NCBI RefSeq assembly: GCF_001280005.1
Contig: NZ_LGDW01000444.1
Span: forward strand, 73,721-137,720
Direction of reading: 5' to 3'
Origin: Streptomyces sp. NRRL WC-3618
GTDB taxonomy: Bacteria; Actinomycetota; Actinomycetes; Streptomycetales; Streptomycetaceae
Length of the DNA: 64,000 bases
The position numbers were made by a program, and so were the translations under genes. Below are positions 16,365-25,568 of the stretch, piece by piece (within the stretch, counting starts at the first letter, position 1; every line of letters starts with the position of its first letter). The notes beneath the pieces are model-generated. The model was not told the DNA's origin. It searched no databases and saw nothing but the letters and a program-made list of their open reading frames with translations.

Positions 16365-17453
16365 ATGAAGGGACTGCTGCTACGGCTGTCGGCCCTCGAC
16401 GCGGACGCGGCGGCGGCGCTGCGGGTCATCGCGCACTTCGAGGCGCTACTGGGGGCCGGGCGGCTCGATGCCGAGTCGCTTGTACGGTCCACCGCGGGTC
16501 TGGCCGAGTGCCCGGCTGGGCTTGAGGCGGGCGGGCGTGTGGTGCGGTTCGGGCCTGCCGGGGCCGTGCCGGCGGGGCCCGCAGCACGGCCGTCCGGGAG
16601 CGCGGAGTTCGCGCCGGGCGGCCGGGTGTGGCTGGAGCGGTCGGGCGCGCCGGGGCCCTTCGACGAACTGGTGCTGGAGTGGATGGCCATCGCCGCGGGC
16701 GTCCTCCACGGGAGCCGTCAGCAGGACACCGCCCCCGCCCAGGTGGCCGACCCGGCGCTGGTCGAGCGCGTGCTGTCGGAGCGCGAGGCCGTCGAGGACC
16801 GGGCGAGGGCGCTGCGCCTGCTGGGTCTGGTGCCCGAGCAGCCGCTGCGGGTGGTGGCTGTCGCCGGGCCCGCCGCGGTCGCCGTACTGGGTCGGCGTGA
16901 ACTGCGTCCGGGGGTGCGGGTCGCCGCGGTCGGTCCGTTCGCCGTGGCCCTGGCGCCGGGCGCCGAGTCGGTCGCCGACGAGCTGCGGGCGTACGTCCGC
17001 GAGCACGGTTTCGCAGGTGTACGGATCGGGGTCGGCGGCAGCGTTCCCGCCCTGGACGCCGGTGTCTCCTGGGCACAGGCCCGGCTCGCGCTGCGTTTCG
17101 CCGTCGAGGTCGCCGGTCTGCCCGAGGAGGCCATCGTCGACCACGACACCCTCGGTGCTGTCGCCATGCTCGCCGACATCCCCGTCGACCGGCTGCGTGC
17201 CCAGCCCGACGTGCTCGCCCTGGCCGGCCTCGCTGAGGGCAAGGGCGGCCCGGCGGCCCTTGCCGCCTTGACCGCCTTCCTGCGCACGGGCTCGCTGCGC
17301 CACGCCGCTTCGGACCTCCACCTGCACCACAGTTCGGTCGCGGCAAGACTCTCCGGCGTGGAAACAGCGCTGGGCTACCGATTGAGCGACCCTCGGGCCC
17401 GCTTCCGGGCCCAACTCGCCTTGTATGCCCTGCGATTGGCAGAGCCCCGATAG
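16365..17453 (+). CDS. PucR-family helix-turn-helix regulator
   Basis: 362 residues. The N-terminal half is a diverged sensor region (LEAGGRVVRFGPAG, GGRVWLERSGAPGPFDELVL, then EWMAIAAGVLH); the middle has GVRIGVGGSVPALDAGVSWA and QARLALRFA, typical of the PucR GGDEF-like module. The C-terminus carries the PucR HTH: ALTAFLRTGSLRHAASDLHL followed by HHSSVAARLSGVETALGY. It is convergent with the esterase gene downstream, not divergent, so that gene is not an obvious target. The family often controls catabolic genes; the effector is unknown. Confidence 0.85.
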   Translation: MKGLLLRLSALDADAAAALRVIAHFEALLGAGRLDAESLVRSTAGLAECPAGLEAGGRVVRFGPAGAVPAGPAARPSGSAEFAPGGRVWLERSGAPGPFDELVLEWMAIAAGVLHGSRQQDTAPAQVADPALVERVLSEREAVEDRARALRLLGLVPEQPLRVVAVAGPAAVAVLGRRELRPGVRVAAVGPFAVALAPGAESVADELRAYVREHGFAGVRIGVGGSVPALDAGVSWAQARLALRFAVEVAGLPEEAIVDHDTLGAVAMLADIPVDRLRAQPDVLALAGLAEGKGGPAALAALTAFLRTGSLRHAASDLHLHHSSVAARLSGVETALGYRLSDPRARFRAQLALYALRLAEPR

Positions 17454-17535
17454 GGGCGCCCCTCAGGGGCGCGGGGAACTGCGTGCTCAGCCACAGCGGT
17501 CCCGCGCCCAACGGCTCACAAACAGTCCGCCCCAC

Positions 17536-18486
17536 CTAGCGCAGCGCCCGGCGCAAAACCGCCACCGCCTCCGCAGCCTCCCGCAGGGACACTTCCGCGT
17601 GCGGAATCATCCCCGACCCGTGGAACGTGCCCGGAAACAGATGCAGCTCCACACTCACGCCACCCGCAAGCAGCGCACGGGCATAGTCGATGCCCTCATC
17701 CCGCAGCGGATCGAACTCCATCACGGAGATGTACGCCGGCGGCAGCCCGGCGAGCTGCTCACCGGCGGCCCGGGCGGGCGCGGCGTAGACGGGCACGTCG
17801 GCGCTGCCGGGGACGCCAGCGCCGAGATAGGCCTCCCAGCTGATGACAGCGTTGGGCCGACGCCAGATGGGCGTGTCGGTGAAAGCCCGCATGCTGGGCG
17901 TGTCGAGGCGGTCGTCGAGTTCAGGGATGCCGAGGTACTGGAAGGCGATCGCGGGGCCGCCCCGGTCGCGGGCCAGCAGCGCGAGGCCGGCCGCGAGACC
18001 GCCGCCGGCGCTCTGGCCGAAGAGGGCGATACGGGCAGGGTCGACACCGAGTTCGGCGGCGTTCTTGGCGACGTGGACCAGCCCGGCGTACGCGTCTTCG
18101 AGCCCCGCCGGATAGGGGTGCTCGGGGGCGAGCCGGTATTCGACGGAGAAGACGGCGGCGCCCAGTTCCCGCGCGAGCGTCACGTTGGTGCCGTGGTCGA
18201 ATTCGACGTTTCCCAGGATGAAGCCGCCGCCGTGGATGTCGTAGACCACCGGCAGCGGGCCTTGGACGCCCTGCGGGCGGTAGCTGCGCAGGACGACGTC
18301 GGGCGCGCCCTCCGGCCCGGGTGCCACCAGCTCGGTGACGTCCACGCCAGTGGTGTCCACGTCCGCCAGGGCCGCGGCGATACCGACCGCCATCTCGGCC
18401 CGGGCGCCTTCAAGGTCCGAGCAGTCGGCTCTAGGCAGCATGTGCACGACTGCGGCGAGCTCCGGGTCGAACGGGTACGTCGTCAT
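17536..18486 (-). CDS. Alpha/beta hydrolase, HSL-type esterase/lipase
   Basis: 316 residues from the ATG at 18486. Hallmarks of the hormone-sensitive-lipase family: YDIHGGGFILGN (HGGG oxyanion hole, residue ~83), ALFGQSAGGGLAAGL (nucleophile Ser in GxSAGG, ~155), VMEFDPLRDEGIDYA (catalytic Asp) and LFPGTFHGSGMIPHA (catalytic His). It is predicted to be a cytosolic carboxylesterase on short-chain esters. Length and motifs are complete, so it seems functional despite its position inside a split IS256 element. Confidence 0.9.
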   Translation of the reverse strand: MTTYPFDPELAAVVHMLPRADCSDLEGARAEMAVGIAAALADVDTTGVDVTELVAPGPEGAPDVVLRSYRPQGVQGPLPVVYDIHGGGFILGNVEFDHGTNVTLARELGAAVFSVEYRLAPEHPYPAGLEDAYAGLVHVAKNAAELGVDPARIALFGQSAGGGLAAGLALLARDRGGPAIAFQYLGIPELDDRLDTPSMRAFTDTPIWRRPNAVISWEAYLGAGVPGSADVPVYAAPARAAGEQLAGLPPAYISVMEFDPLRDEGIDYARALLAGGVSVELHLFPGTFHGSGMIPHAEVSLREAAEAVAVLRRALR

Positions 18487-18722
18487 GTCGTCTCCGATCC
18501 GACGTACCGCGCCGGCGGTGCCTTGTGGCGCCGCTGCTGCTCGTCACGTCGTTATGGAAACCCTGCCATGGCGTGTACGTACAGGTCACCCGACGGGTGT
18601 CGGGGAATACGAGGGCGCGGACCGACACGCGTACACGCGATCGCAGACTGGGCTGGATGGTTGGGACAAGGAGGTCGGCGAGTGGAGACACTGAACAGCC
18701 GCAGAACCTTGCGGGTCCTTGA

Positions 18723-18790
18723 TCCGTTCGGCCACCACATCCATCAGGACGTGGTGATCGACGTTGTCGAAGCAAGCTTTGATGTGCTGG
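18723..18790 (-). pseudogene. Group II intron reverse transcriptase scrap
   Basis: The minus strand from 18790 reads HIKACFDNVDHHVLMDVVAE then RIKDPQ. This matches the RT domain of bacterial group II intron proteins (I-x-x-CFDxIDH...L...xRIKD). Only ~23 residues survive, cut on one side by the IS1182 left end at 18793 and on the other by unrelated sequence. In the remaining gap 18487-18722 nothing else is recognised apart from the esterase promoter. Confidence 0.6.
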
Positions 18791-18792
18791 TG

Positions 18793-20607
18793 GACTCTGC
18801 TGCGCAATTCGCTGCGGAGGTAAGGCCGGGTCGGCGATGATCGTTGGCGGGGTCGCCTTCCTGTCGTGCGGCCCGGGAGGCGGTACGGATGTCGATGCGC
18901 CCGGTGGGGCTGCCGGAGATCCCGGAACAGACCGTGATGGTGGCCCGGGCGGCGTTCCCGAAGGGGAGTCTGGCGATACGGGTGCGGGATCGCCTGGCGG
19001 AGGTCTTCACTGATGAGCCGTTCACGGAGGCGTTCGGGGTGCGGGGTGCTCCGGGCCTGTCACCTGGGGCGTTGTCGCTGGTGACGGTGTTGCAGTTCGC
19101 GGAGGGCCTGACGGATCGGCAGGCCGCGGCGATGGCGGTGCGGGCGATCGACTGGAAGTACGCGCTCGGTGCGGATCTGACGGATACCGGTTTCGATGCC
19201 AACGTGCTGTCCAGGTTCCGGGCCCGGCTCGCGGACAACGGTATGGAGCGGGTGGTCTTCGACCGGCTCCTTGAGCACTGCAAGGACGCCGGCCTGGTGG
19301 CGGCCGGGGGCAAGCAGCGCACGGATTCCACCCATGTGATCAGTGCGGTGCGGGACTTGAACCGTCTGGAGCTGGCAGGGGAGAGCGTGCGGGCGGCCCT
19401 GGAGGCCCTCGCGGTCGCGGCAGCGGCCTGGCTGGCCGGACACATCGACGTGACGGAGTTCGCTGAGCGGTACGGGCCGCGGGTCGACAGCTGGCGCATG
19501 CCGCCCTCGCAGACAACGTCTCGCCCAGGTCTTCGGGCAGGATGCCCTCGCCCTGTGCCGGGCGGCCTGGGCCGGGGACGCTCCGGCCTGGATTCGCGAG
19601 ATCGAGGCCGTGGGCTTGTTGCGGCAGGTCCTCGTGCAGACCTACATCGTGCGGACCGATGCCCGGGGACGGCAGGTGATCAGGAAGCGGGACGCCGACG
19701 ACGGCGTCCCGCCAGGCCAACTCCGCCTGGCCTCCCCCTACGACCGTGACGCACGCTGGGCGGCCAAGGGCGACGACCTGTTCTGGATGGGCTACAAGAT
19801 CCATCTCACGGAAGCCTGCACCACCCTCGCCGACGTCGACGCCGACGCGGGGACAGGGGTGATTCCGAATCTGATCACCGACGTGCGCACCACCGACGCG
19901 ACCGTGCCGGATGTGAAGGCGACCGTCCCGATTCAGCGCAAGCTCGCCGAGCACGGAGTGCAGCCCGCCTAGCACTACCTCGACTCCGGCTACCCGTCGG
20001 CCGACCTGATCACCAAGGCCCTGAAACAGGGCATCCGCATGGTCACCCCGGTCCTCCAGGACCACTCTGACCAGGCCAAGGCCGCCGAAGGCTTCGACAA
20101 GAACGCCTTCACCATCAACTGGAAGACCCGCCAGGTCCGCTGCCCCGCCGGAAAGACCAGCTTCCACTGGAACCCGGTCAAACAGCACGGCAAAGACGCG
20201 ATCGTCATCACCTTCAGCGTCCTGACCTGCCGCAACTGCCCTCTCCAGAAGCAGTGCACCACCTCGAAGACCGGGCGCCGCATGCTCACTCTGCGTCCCG
20301 AGGAACTCCACGAGAACCTCGCCCAGGCCCGCGCCGAACAGAAGACCGACACCTGGAAGAACAAGTACGCCCTGCGCGCCGGCGTCGAGGGCACCATCAA
20401 CCAGGCCCTCGACATCACCGGCATCCGCCGGGCCCGCTACCGCGGCCTGCCGAAAGTCCGCCTCCAACACGCCTTCTCCGCCACCGCACTCAACGTGATC
20501 AGACTCGACGCCCACTGGACCACAGGCCCCCTCGACCGTCCCCGCCACAGCAGGCTCGAACGACTCAGCTACAGACTCTCCGCCTGAACGAATTGCGCAG
20601 CAGAGTC
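18793..20607 (+). mobile_element. IS1182-family insertion sequence, complete ends
   Basis: Perfect 19-base terminal inverted repeats: GACTCTGCTGCGCAATTCG at 18793-18811 and its complement at 20589-20607, enclosing 1,815 bases with one transposase gene. The right end abuts the IS256 fragment precisely at codon GCC 20608. The left end abuts the intron scrap, not IS256, so the two flanks come from different places and no target duplication is left. Confidence 0.85.
18889..20587 (+). pseudogene. IS1182 transposase with frameshift and amber codon
   Basis: ATG at 18889 behind GGGAGGCGG. The N-terminal part (PKGSLAIRVRDRLAEVFTDE, LTDRQAAAMAVRAIDWKYAL, FDANVLSRFRARL, GGKQRTDSTHV with a DDE Asp) is fine to about 19510, where the frame shifts; RLAQVFGQDALALCRAAWAG continues in the next frame. 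A TAG at 19970-19972 falls between GVQPA and HYLDSGYPSADLI, where Glu is normal. The rest ([46 protein letters not shown]) is complete to the TGA at 20587. The enzyme is dead unless both lesions are bypassed. Confidence 0.82.
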
Positions 20608-20940
20608 GCCAAGTTCCCCAAAGCCGCCGCCCACTTGGACGCAGCCCAGCACGAGCTGCTGGCGTTCATTGCGTTCCCGCGCGAGATCTGGCGGCAGATC
20701 TGGTCGAACAACCCGCAGGAACGGCTGAACAAGAAGATCCGCCGCCGCACCGACGTCGTCGGGATCTTCCCCGACCGCACCGCCCTGATCCGGCTGGTCG
20801 GCGCGGTGCTGGCCGAACAGAACGACGAATGGACCGAAGCACGCCGCTACATGGGACTCGACCTGCTGGCCAAGGCCCGCCTCCACCCGATCGAGTCAGA
20901 AACCGACGAGACCGCCCTGCCCACCGAACTCACCGCATAG
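20608..20940 (+). pseudogene. IS256 transposase, 3' part
   Basis: It begins inside a codon run [20 protein letters not shown] and continues [20 protein letters not shown] and [20 protein letters not shown] to TELTA and TAG at 20938. [23 protein letters not shown] is the invariant IS256 C-terminal block with the catalytic Glu. It directly continues the left part, whose last codons at 16102 precede AKFPKAA in related transposases. Confidence 0.8.
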
Positions 20941-20995
20941 CCTCAAAACGAGATCACCGAGTGGCCGTCAATACGCCACTCCAGCGGACGTGACC
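20608..20995 (+). mobile_element. IS256-family element, right part
   Basis: It carries the transposase 3' third and the right inverted repeat (20972-20995, ending GGACGTGACC), the counterpart of 15075-15098. Together with the left part it makes one nearly complete IS256-type element, lacking only a few codons at the joint. Confidence 0.72.
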
Positions 20996-21314
20996 CCAGT
21001 GGGCAGAGCCCGGGGTGGCGCGTTCGCAGTTCTTCTTAGTGCTCTGTCGCCGTCAGCAGAGGGCCGCAGCGGCAACCGTCAGGGCGGTGCGGGCGGTCTT
21101 CTGCTTGAGCGGGAAGAGCCGGGTGGCGTGCCAGCAGCCATGCCTGCTTGCGAATCACGACCCGTAACCCGCGGCCGGGCGGCGGACTTAGCTCAGTCAC
21201 GAACGTGACCAAGACGGATCCCGGCCCGCCAACTATCGCCCTCAAGATCCGCCAACCAGCTCCCTCCACCTGCCGGCGACCTGCACCGAAGAGAGCATCA
21301 CCCGCCAACTACGA
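20996..21314 (+). other. Non-coding debris between IS256 and truncated ltrA
   Basis: About 320 bases without a convincing gene. A minus-strand frame (21308-21036) has weak resemblance to a transposase tail, too little to name. There is no promoter or ribosome site suited to the ltrA fragment. Confidence 0.4.
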
Positions 21315-21992
21315 TCCTCGGTCACACTGTTCACCATCATCGTCCTGGGCGAGGCGATCGCGGCTGCGACGGTCGCCGTGAAGTCGGGGGTGCGGGAGAG
21401 TGACGCGCTGGCCGATCTGCTGCCGATCGCGGCGGGCGGGCTGCTGATCGTGTTCTCCGCCTGGTGGATCTACTTCGCCGTCCCGATCCACGGGCGGCTG
21501 CGTTCCAGCGGGCAGGCGTTCCTGTGGGGCTACGGGCACTATCTGATCTTCGCGTCGGCCGCGGCGATCGGCGCGGGCCTGGAGGTCGCGGTCGAGCAGG
21601 CGATCGGCGAGGCGCACATCTCCACGCCGGCCGCGTCGGCCGCCGTGACCGTGCCGGCAGCGCTCTACCTGGTCACCGTCTGGGCCCTGCACTCGCGTCA
21701 CTTCAAAGTCGGCGTCGCCGAGCAACTCGTCCTGCCGTGCGCGGCGTTGCTGGTGATCGCGTGCACGTTCCTGGGCGACTGGGCGGTGCTCGCGGCGGGA
21801 CTCGTGTCGGCGCTCGCGGTGGCGGCCGGGGTGACACTGACCGCCCGGACGGCCGCCGGGGAACACCGGGCGAAAGACGCGGAGGCGACAGAGGCGGCGG
21901 AGACGGCGGAGACGGCGGAGACGGCGGAGACGGCGGAGACGGCGGAGACGGCGGAGACGGCGGAGACGGCGGAGACGGCGGAGGAAGCCTGA
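21315..21992 (+). pseudogene. ltrA: Low temperature requirement protein A, 5'-truncated
   Basis: The frame opens at about 21315 with SSVTLFTIIVLGEAIAAATV and continues ALADLLPIAAGGLLIVFSAW, WIYFAVPIHGRL, FLWGYGHYLIFASAAAIGAG and three more helices. This is the second half of the LtrA membrane protein family; the conserved first half (normally ~150-200 residues before FTIIVLGE) is missing. The cut side faces IS256 debris. The C-terminus ends in nine Ala-Glu-Thr repeats. An internal ATG/GTG could make a shorter protein, but half a transporter fold is unlikely to work. Confidence 0.8.
21897..21977 (+). repeat. (GCGGAGACG)9 minisatellite in ltrA
   Basis: Nine perfect in-frame copies of GCGGAGACG encode (Ala-Glu-Thr)9 at the protein's end. 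Perfect identity points to recent slippage expansion; copy number is likely variable among strains. Confidence 0.9.
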
Positions 21993-22034
21993 GGGCGTGC
22001 AGGATGGCGGCCGCTCTGGACAACACTGGGGAGC

Positions 22035-23066
22035 ATGACAGTTGACGCTCTGACAGATGTCGCCGGCCTGCGGGTGGGGCACGCGACGCGTACCGGCGAC
22101 GGGTGGCTCACCGGGACGACGGTCGTGCTCGCACCGGAGGGCGGAGCCGTGGCCGCCGTGGACGTGCGGGGTGGCGGACCCGGCACCAAGGAGACCGACG
22201 CCCTGGATCCGCGCAACGTCGTGCGAGGTGTCGAGGCGGTGGTGCTGACGGGCGGCAGCGCGTACGGGCTGGACGCGGCGTCGGGGGTGATGGCCTGGCT
22301 GGAGGAGCGGGGGCGCGGGGTGCGGGTGGGGCCCGGTCCCGGGCACGTCGTGCCGGTGGTGCCCGCCGCCTGTGTCTTCGACCTGGGCCGGGGTGGCGAC
22401 TTCCGGGCCCGGCCGGACGCGGCCACCGGTCGGGCGGCCGTCGAGGCGGCGGCGGCGAGCGAGCCGGGCGCGCCCGTGCCTCAGGGGTGTGTGGGCGCGG
22501 GTACGGGGGCCGTGATCGGGCACCTCAAGGGCGGTGTCGGCACCGCGAGCACCGTGCTGGCGTCGGGGATCACGGTGGCGGCGCTGGTGGTGGCCAACGC
22601 GGCGGGGTCCTCGGTGGATCCGGAGACGGGGGTGCTGTACGGGGAGTTGTTCGAGGGGCGGCGGGTCGACTATCCGTCTGCCGGTGTGCAGGAGGCGGCG
22701 CGGCGGCGGCTGGCGGAGGTCGCCGCCGAGGCTCCCCTGCCGCCGCTGAACACCACGCTCGCGGTGGTCGCGACGGACGCGGTGCTGTCGAAGGCGCAGG
22801 CCCAGAAGGTGGCCGGCACGGCGCACGACGGCATCGCGCGTGCCGTACGGCCGGTGCATCTGCTCAATGACGGAGACACGGTGTTCGCGTTGGCGACAGG
22901 GGCGCGTGCGCTGGACGAGGACAACCCTCTCGCGCTGAACGAGATCCTCGCGGCGGGCGCGGACCTGGTGACGCGGGCGATCGTCCGGGCGGTACGGGCG
23001 GCGGGGCCCGTGGCGGGGCCGGGCGGGCGGTGGCCGTCGTACGGGGAGCTGTACGGGAAGCGATAG
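22035..23066 (+). CDS. P1-family (DmpA/BapA-type) peptidase
   Basis: 343 residues. N-terminal TDVAGLRVGHATR and TTVVLAPEGG-x-AVAAVDVRGGGPGTKETD are the P1/DmpA start. LTGGSAYGLDAASGVMAWLE and GCVGAGTGA follow, and PPLNTTLAVVATDAVLSKAQ (residue ~240) carries the nucleophile Thr that autocleaves the chain into alpha and beta subunits. Members are aminopeptidases, some acting on beta-peptides or D-amino acid amides. It is probably cytosolic, as there is no signal peptide. It starts 43 bases after ltrA. Confidence 0.9.
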   Translation: MTVDALTDVAGLRVGHATRTGDGWLTGTTVVLAPEGGAVAAVDVRGGGPGTKETDALDPRNVVRGVEAVVLTGGSAYGLDAASGVMAWLEERGRGVRVGPGPGHVVPVVPAACVFDLGRGGDFRARPDAATGRAAVEAAAASEPGAPVPQGCVGAGTGAVIGHLKGGVGTASTVLASGITVAALVVANAAGSSVDPETGVLYGELFEGRRVDYPSAGVQEAARRRLAEVAAEAPLPPLNTTLAVVATDAVLSKAQAQKVAGTAHDGIARAVRPVHLLNDGDTVFALATGARALDEDNPLALNEILAAGADLVTRAIVRAVRAAGPVAGPGGRWPSYGELYGKR

Positions 23067-23316
23067 GGGAACCGGACGGGGGCGGTGACGCCGGTGATGC
23101 GGCACGTCTCCTTCTCGGTTGAGCCGTGATTGTCGCGGTTCTGTCACGCGATGGGTGCGAGCCCGGTCGGCGGGAACCCGCGCTGCCGGTGTCGCCCTCC
23201 TTCTTCACGCAAGGGGAGCGGATCACCCAAACAGCGCGAACAACCCGAACAGCCCGAACAGCCCGGCCACACCGGACACGCCGGACACGCCGGATCACAC
23301 AAACCTGGAGCAGCCC

Positions 23317-24534
23317 GTGACAACGCCGAACACAACAGCTCGGCGCGTACTGGGAGCCTGTGCCGCCCTGATGGTCGGCACCCTGGCCCTCACCGCGTGC
23401 AGTGGCGGCACCAGCGGAGGCGACGACGGCAAGGGCGGCAGCGGCTCCGACACGAAGCCGGGCGCGCGGATCGACATCTCCGCGAAGAACGGCTCGACGG
23501 GCGCGTCGATCAACACGACCGGTGTGAAGGTCAGCGGTGGCACGCTGACCGATGTGAAGATGACCGTCGCGGAGACGGGAGCGGCCGTGGCGGGGGCGAT
23601 ATCCGCCGACGGGCGCAGCTGGCAGCCGGCGGAGCAGCTGGAGCGTGGGACGCGGTACCGAATAGCGGCGGCCGCGAAGGGCTCCGACGGGCGGGCCGGT
23701 TCCGCCGACTCGACGTTCACCACGGTCACCAAGGCGAACAGCTTCCTCGGGACGTACACGCCGGACGACGGGACGACGGTCGGCGTGGGGATGCCGGTGT
23801 CGTTCACGTTCGACAAGGCCATCACCGACCAGGCCGCCGTGCGGTCGCACATCACGGTGACGTCGAGCAGCGGGCAGCAGGTGGTCGGGCACTGGTTCGG
23901 CGCGCAGCGGCTCGACTTCCGGCCCGAGGAGTACTGGAAGGCCGGTTCCAAGGTCACGATGAAGATCGACCTGGACGGGGTGAAGGGCGCCAACGGCGCG
24001 GTCGGGGTGCAGAAGAAGACCGTGAGCTTCACGATCGGGCGCTCGCAGGTGTCCACGGTGGACGTCAACACGCAGACCATGACGGTCGTACGGGACGGGC
24101 AGACCGTCAAGAGCGTCCCGATCTCGGCCGGCAGCCCGGAGTTCAGCACGTACAACGGGCAGATGGTGATCTCCGAGAAGCTGAAGGAGACGCGGATGGA
24201 CAGCCGTACGGTCGATCTGGCCAACGCGTACGACATCAAGGACGTCCCGAACGCGATGCGGCTGACCACGTCGGGGACCTTCGTCCACGGCAACTACTGG
24301 TACAAGAAGGGCAACCCGCCCTTCGGGAACACGGGCACCAGCCACGGGTGCGTGGGGCTGCGGGACGTGCAGGGGGCGCAGGGGGACACGCCCGCCAAGT
24401 GGTTCTTCGACAGCTCGATGATCGGGGACGTCGTCGTCGTCAAGAACTCCCCCGACAAGCAGGTCGCGCCGGACAACGGTCTCAACGGCTGGAACATGCC
24501 GTGGAGCGAGTGGACGGCCGGGGCGGCTTCCTGA
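23317..24534 (+). CDS. Lipoprotein L,D-transpeptidase (YkuD) with Ig-like domains
   Basis: 405 residues from the GTG at 23317 behind CTGGAG. The lipoprotein signal has a lipobox LALTACSGG (Cys ~residue 27). Two Ig-like modules span ~50-250 (one contains GTYTPDDGTTVGVGMPVSFT). The YkuD domain ends with GTFVHGNYWYKKG and GTSHGCVGLRD, where His and Cys (~344) form the active site making 3-3 peptidoglycan cross-links at the outer membrane face. The layout equals mycobacterial LdtMt2-type enzymes. A proline/asparagine-rich 9-base repeat run (GAACAGCCC) lies upstream of the start. Confidence 0.93.
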   Translation: MTTPNTTARRVLGACAALMVGTLALTACSGGTSGGDDGKGGSGSDTKPGARIDISAKNGSTGASINTTGVKVSGGTLTDVKMTVAETGAAVAGAISADGRSWQPAEQLERGTRYRIAAAAKGSDGRAGSADSTFTTVTKANSFLGTYTPDDGTTVGVGMPVSFTFDKAITDQAAVRSHITVTSSSGQQVVGHWFGAQRLDFRPEEYWKAGSKVTMKIDLDGVKGANGAVGVQKKTVSFTIGRSQVSTVDVNTQTMTVVRDGQTVKSVPISAGSPEFSTYNGQMVISEKLKETRMDSRTVDLANAYDIKDVPNAMRLTTSGTFVHGNYWYKKGNPPFGNTGTSHGCVGLRDVQGAQGDTPAKWFFDSSMIGDVVVVKNSPDKQVAPDNGLNGWNMPWSEWTAGAAS

Positions 24535-24618
24535 AGCGGCCTGGCGCCGCCCGACGCTGCCCGACTAGGCTGAAGTACCTTTTGATCAGGGCGCGTTGAC
24601 GGAATTATTGACGGTTTT

Positions 24619-24651
24619 CCGGGCCGTGCGGGAATTTTTCGCACGGCCCGG
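24619..24651. terminator. Stem-loop terminator
   Basis: Perfect 12-base stem CCGGGCCGTGCG / CGCACGGCCCGG with a 9-base loop containing TTTTT, 85 bases after the transpeptidase stop. Confidence 0.6.
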
Positions 24652-24754
24652 GCGTCTTCCGGACGTAGGTTTTCTCGGTTCCCGGGCATGATGTCCGACC
24701 GAGGGGCTACGGTATGCACCCACAAGGTGACATGCAGCAACGCCGGGAGAAGCC

Positions 24755-25501
24755 TTGAGCGTTCCGTACGAGACGGCAGCGTACGAACCACCCGAGTCGC
24801 CCGAGTCTCCGGAGGAGCATCTCGAGCGGCTCCTGGGCCGTGCGCTGAACTCCTTCGAACTGCCCGACGAGACGATACGGCAGCTCGACTGCGCGCTGGC
24901 GCACGACAGTTCGCTGCACTCCGCGCACCACAGCGCGGGGCTGCACCGCGAGACGTACCGCCACACCTGGCTGCTCGCCGACGGTTCGGCGCTCACCCTG
25001 TGGGAGCTGGTGCACAACACGGCGCCCGGCGCGGGTCCGCAGGCCGAGGTGTACGTCGACGAGGAGGAGCTGCGCGCCGCCACGGCCCGGCTCCCGCTGC
25101 CCGCGGACGCCCCGGACTTCGAGCTGCCGGTGACGGTGCAGCTCGCGCCGGTCCTCGAGCCGGGGCACAGTTACGTTCCCGACGAGTCGGCGGACCACGC
25201 GCGCAGGTTACTCAGGCGGGCGGAGAACGCGGACCGGCCGGGGGTCGAGGTCGCCGAACTGCTGGGTACGGCGTTCGCGCACCAGATCATCCAGGCGTTC
25301 GGGCGGCCGTGCCGCGCGGGCCGGGCCGGTCTCGGGTTCTCGCTCTACGAGCACGCCTTCCTGCTGCCGGGCGGCAAGGAGATCTCCCTGTGGGAGGTCG
25401 AGCACACGGCCACGCCCGACGGCCGGCACATGTGCGAGGTGTATCCGACGGAGGACGGGGCGCGGGAGGCGATGGAGCGCCGGGCGGCGCGGACGTCGTA
25501 G
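24755..25501 (+). CDS. DUF6227 family protein
   Basis: 248 residues from a TTG start with GGGAGAAG at good distance. It is a Streptomyces-specific cytosolic protein of unknown function: an acidic start (PPESPESPEEHLERLLGRAL), two related halves with HTWLLADGSALTLWELVHNT and EHAFLLPGGKEISLWEVEHT, each followed by a V/EVY segment, so it is an internal duplication of an ~85-residue module. I remember it as a neighbour of the fructose PTS genes in streptomycetes; it is convergent with fruA here and shares a strong terminator. Confidence 0.85.
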   Translation: MSVPYETAAYEPPESPESPEEHLERLLGRALNSFELPDETIRQLDCALAHDSSLHSAHHSAGLHRETYRHTWLLADGSALTLWELVHNTAPGAGPQAEVYVDEEELRAATARLPLPADAPDFELPVTVQLAPVLEPGHSYVPDESADHARRLLRRAENADRPGVEVAELLGTAFAHQIIQAFGRPCRAGRAGLGFSLYEHAFLLPGGKEISLWEVEHTATPDGRHMCEVYPTEDGAREAMERRAARTS

Positions 25502-25510
25502 CCCGGCCGG

Positions 25511-25556
25511 ACACGCCAACACCTCGGTGGACAGGCCCACCGAGGTGTTGGCGTGT
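25511..25556. terminator. Bidirectional terminator between DUF6227 gene and fruA
   Basis: Perfect 20-base stem from ACACGCCAACACCTCGGTGG with a 6-base loop ACAGGC and its exact complement. It serves two convergent genes whose stops lie 10 and 13 bases away. Confidence 0.85.
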
Positions 25557-25568
25557 TCGTCGCTCCGT

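Noticed and set aside
21036..21308. Minus-strand 90-codon frame next to IS256, maybe a transposase tail
   Set aside because: Resemblance too weak to name a family; kept only as non-coding debris.
21897..21977. Possible CRISPR-like repeat array
   Set aside because: Contiguous 9-base coding repeats without spacers; it is a minisatellite.
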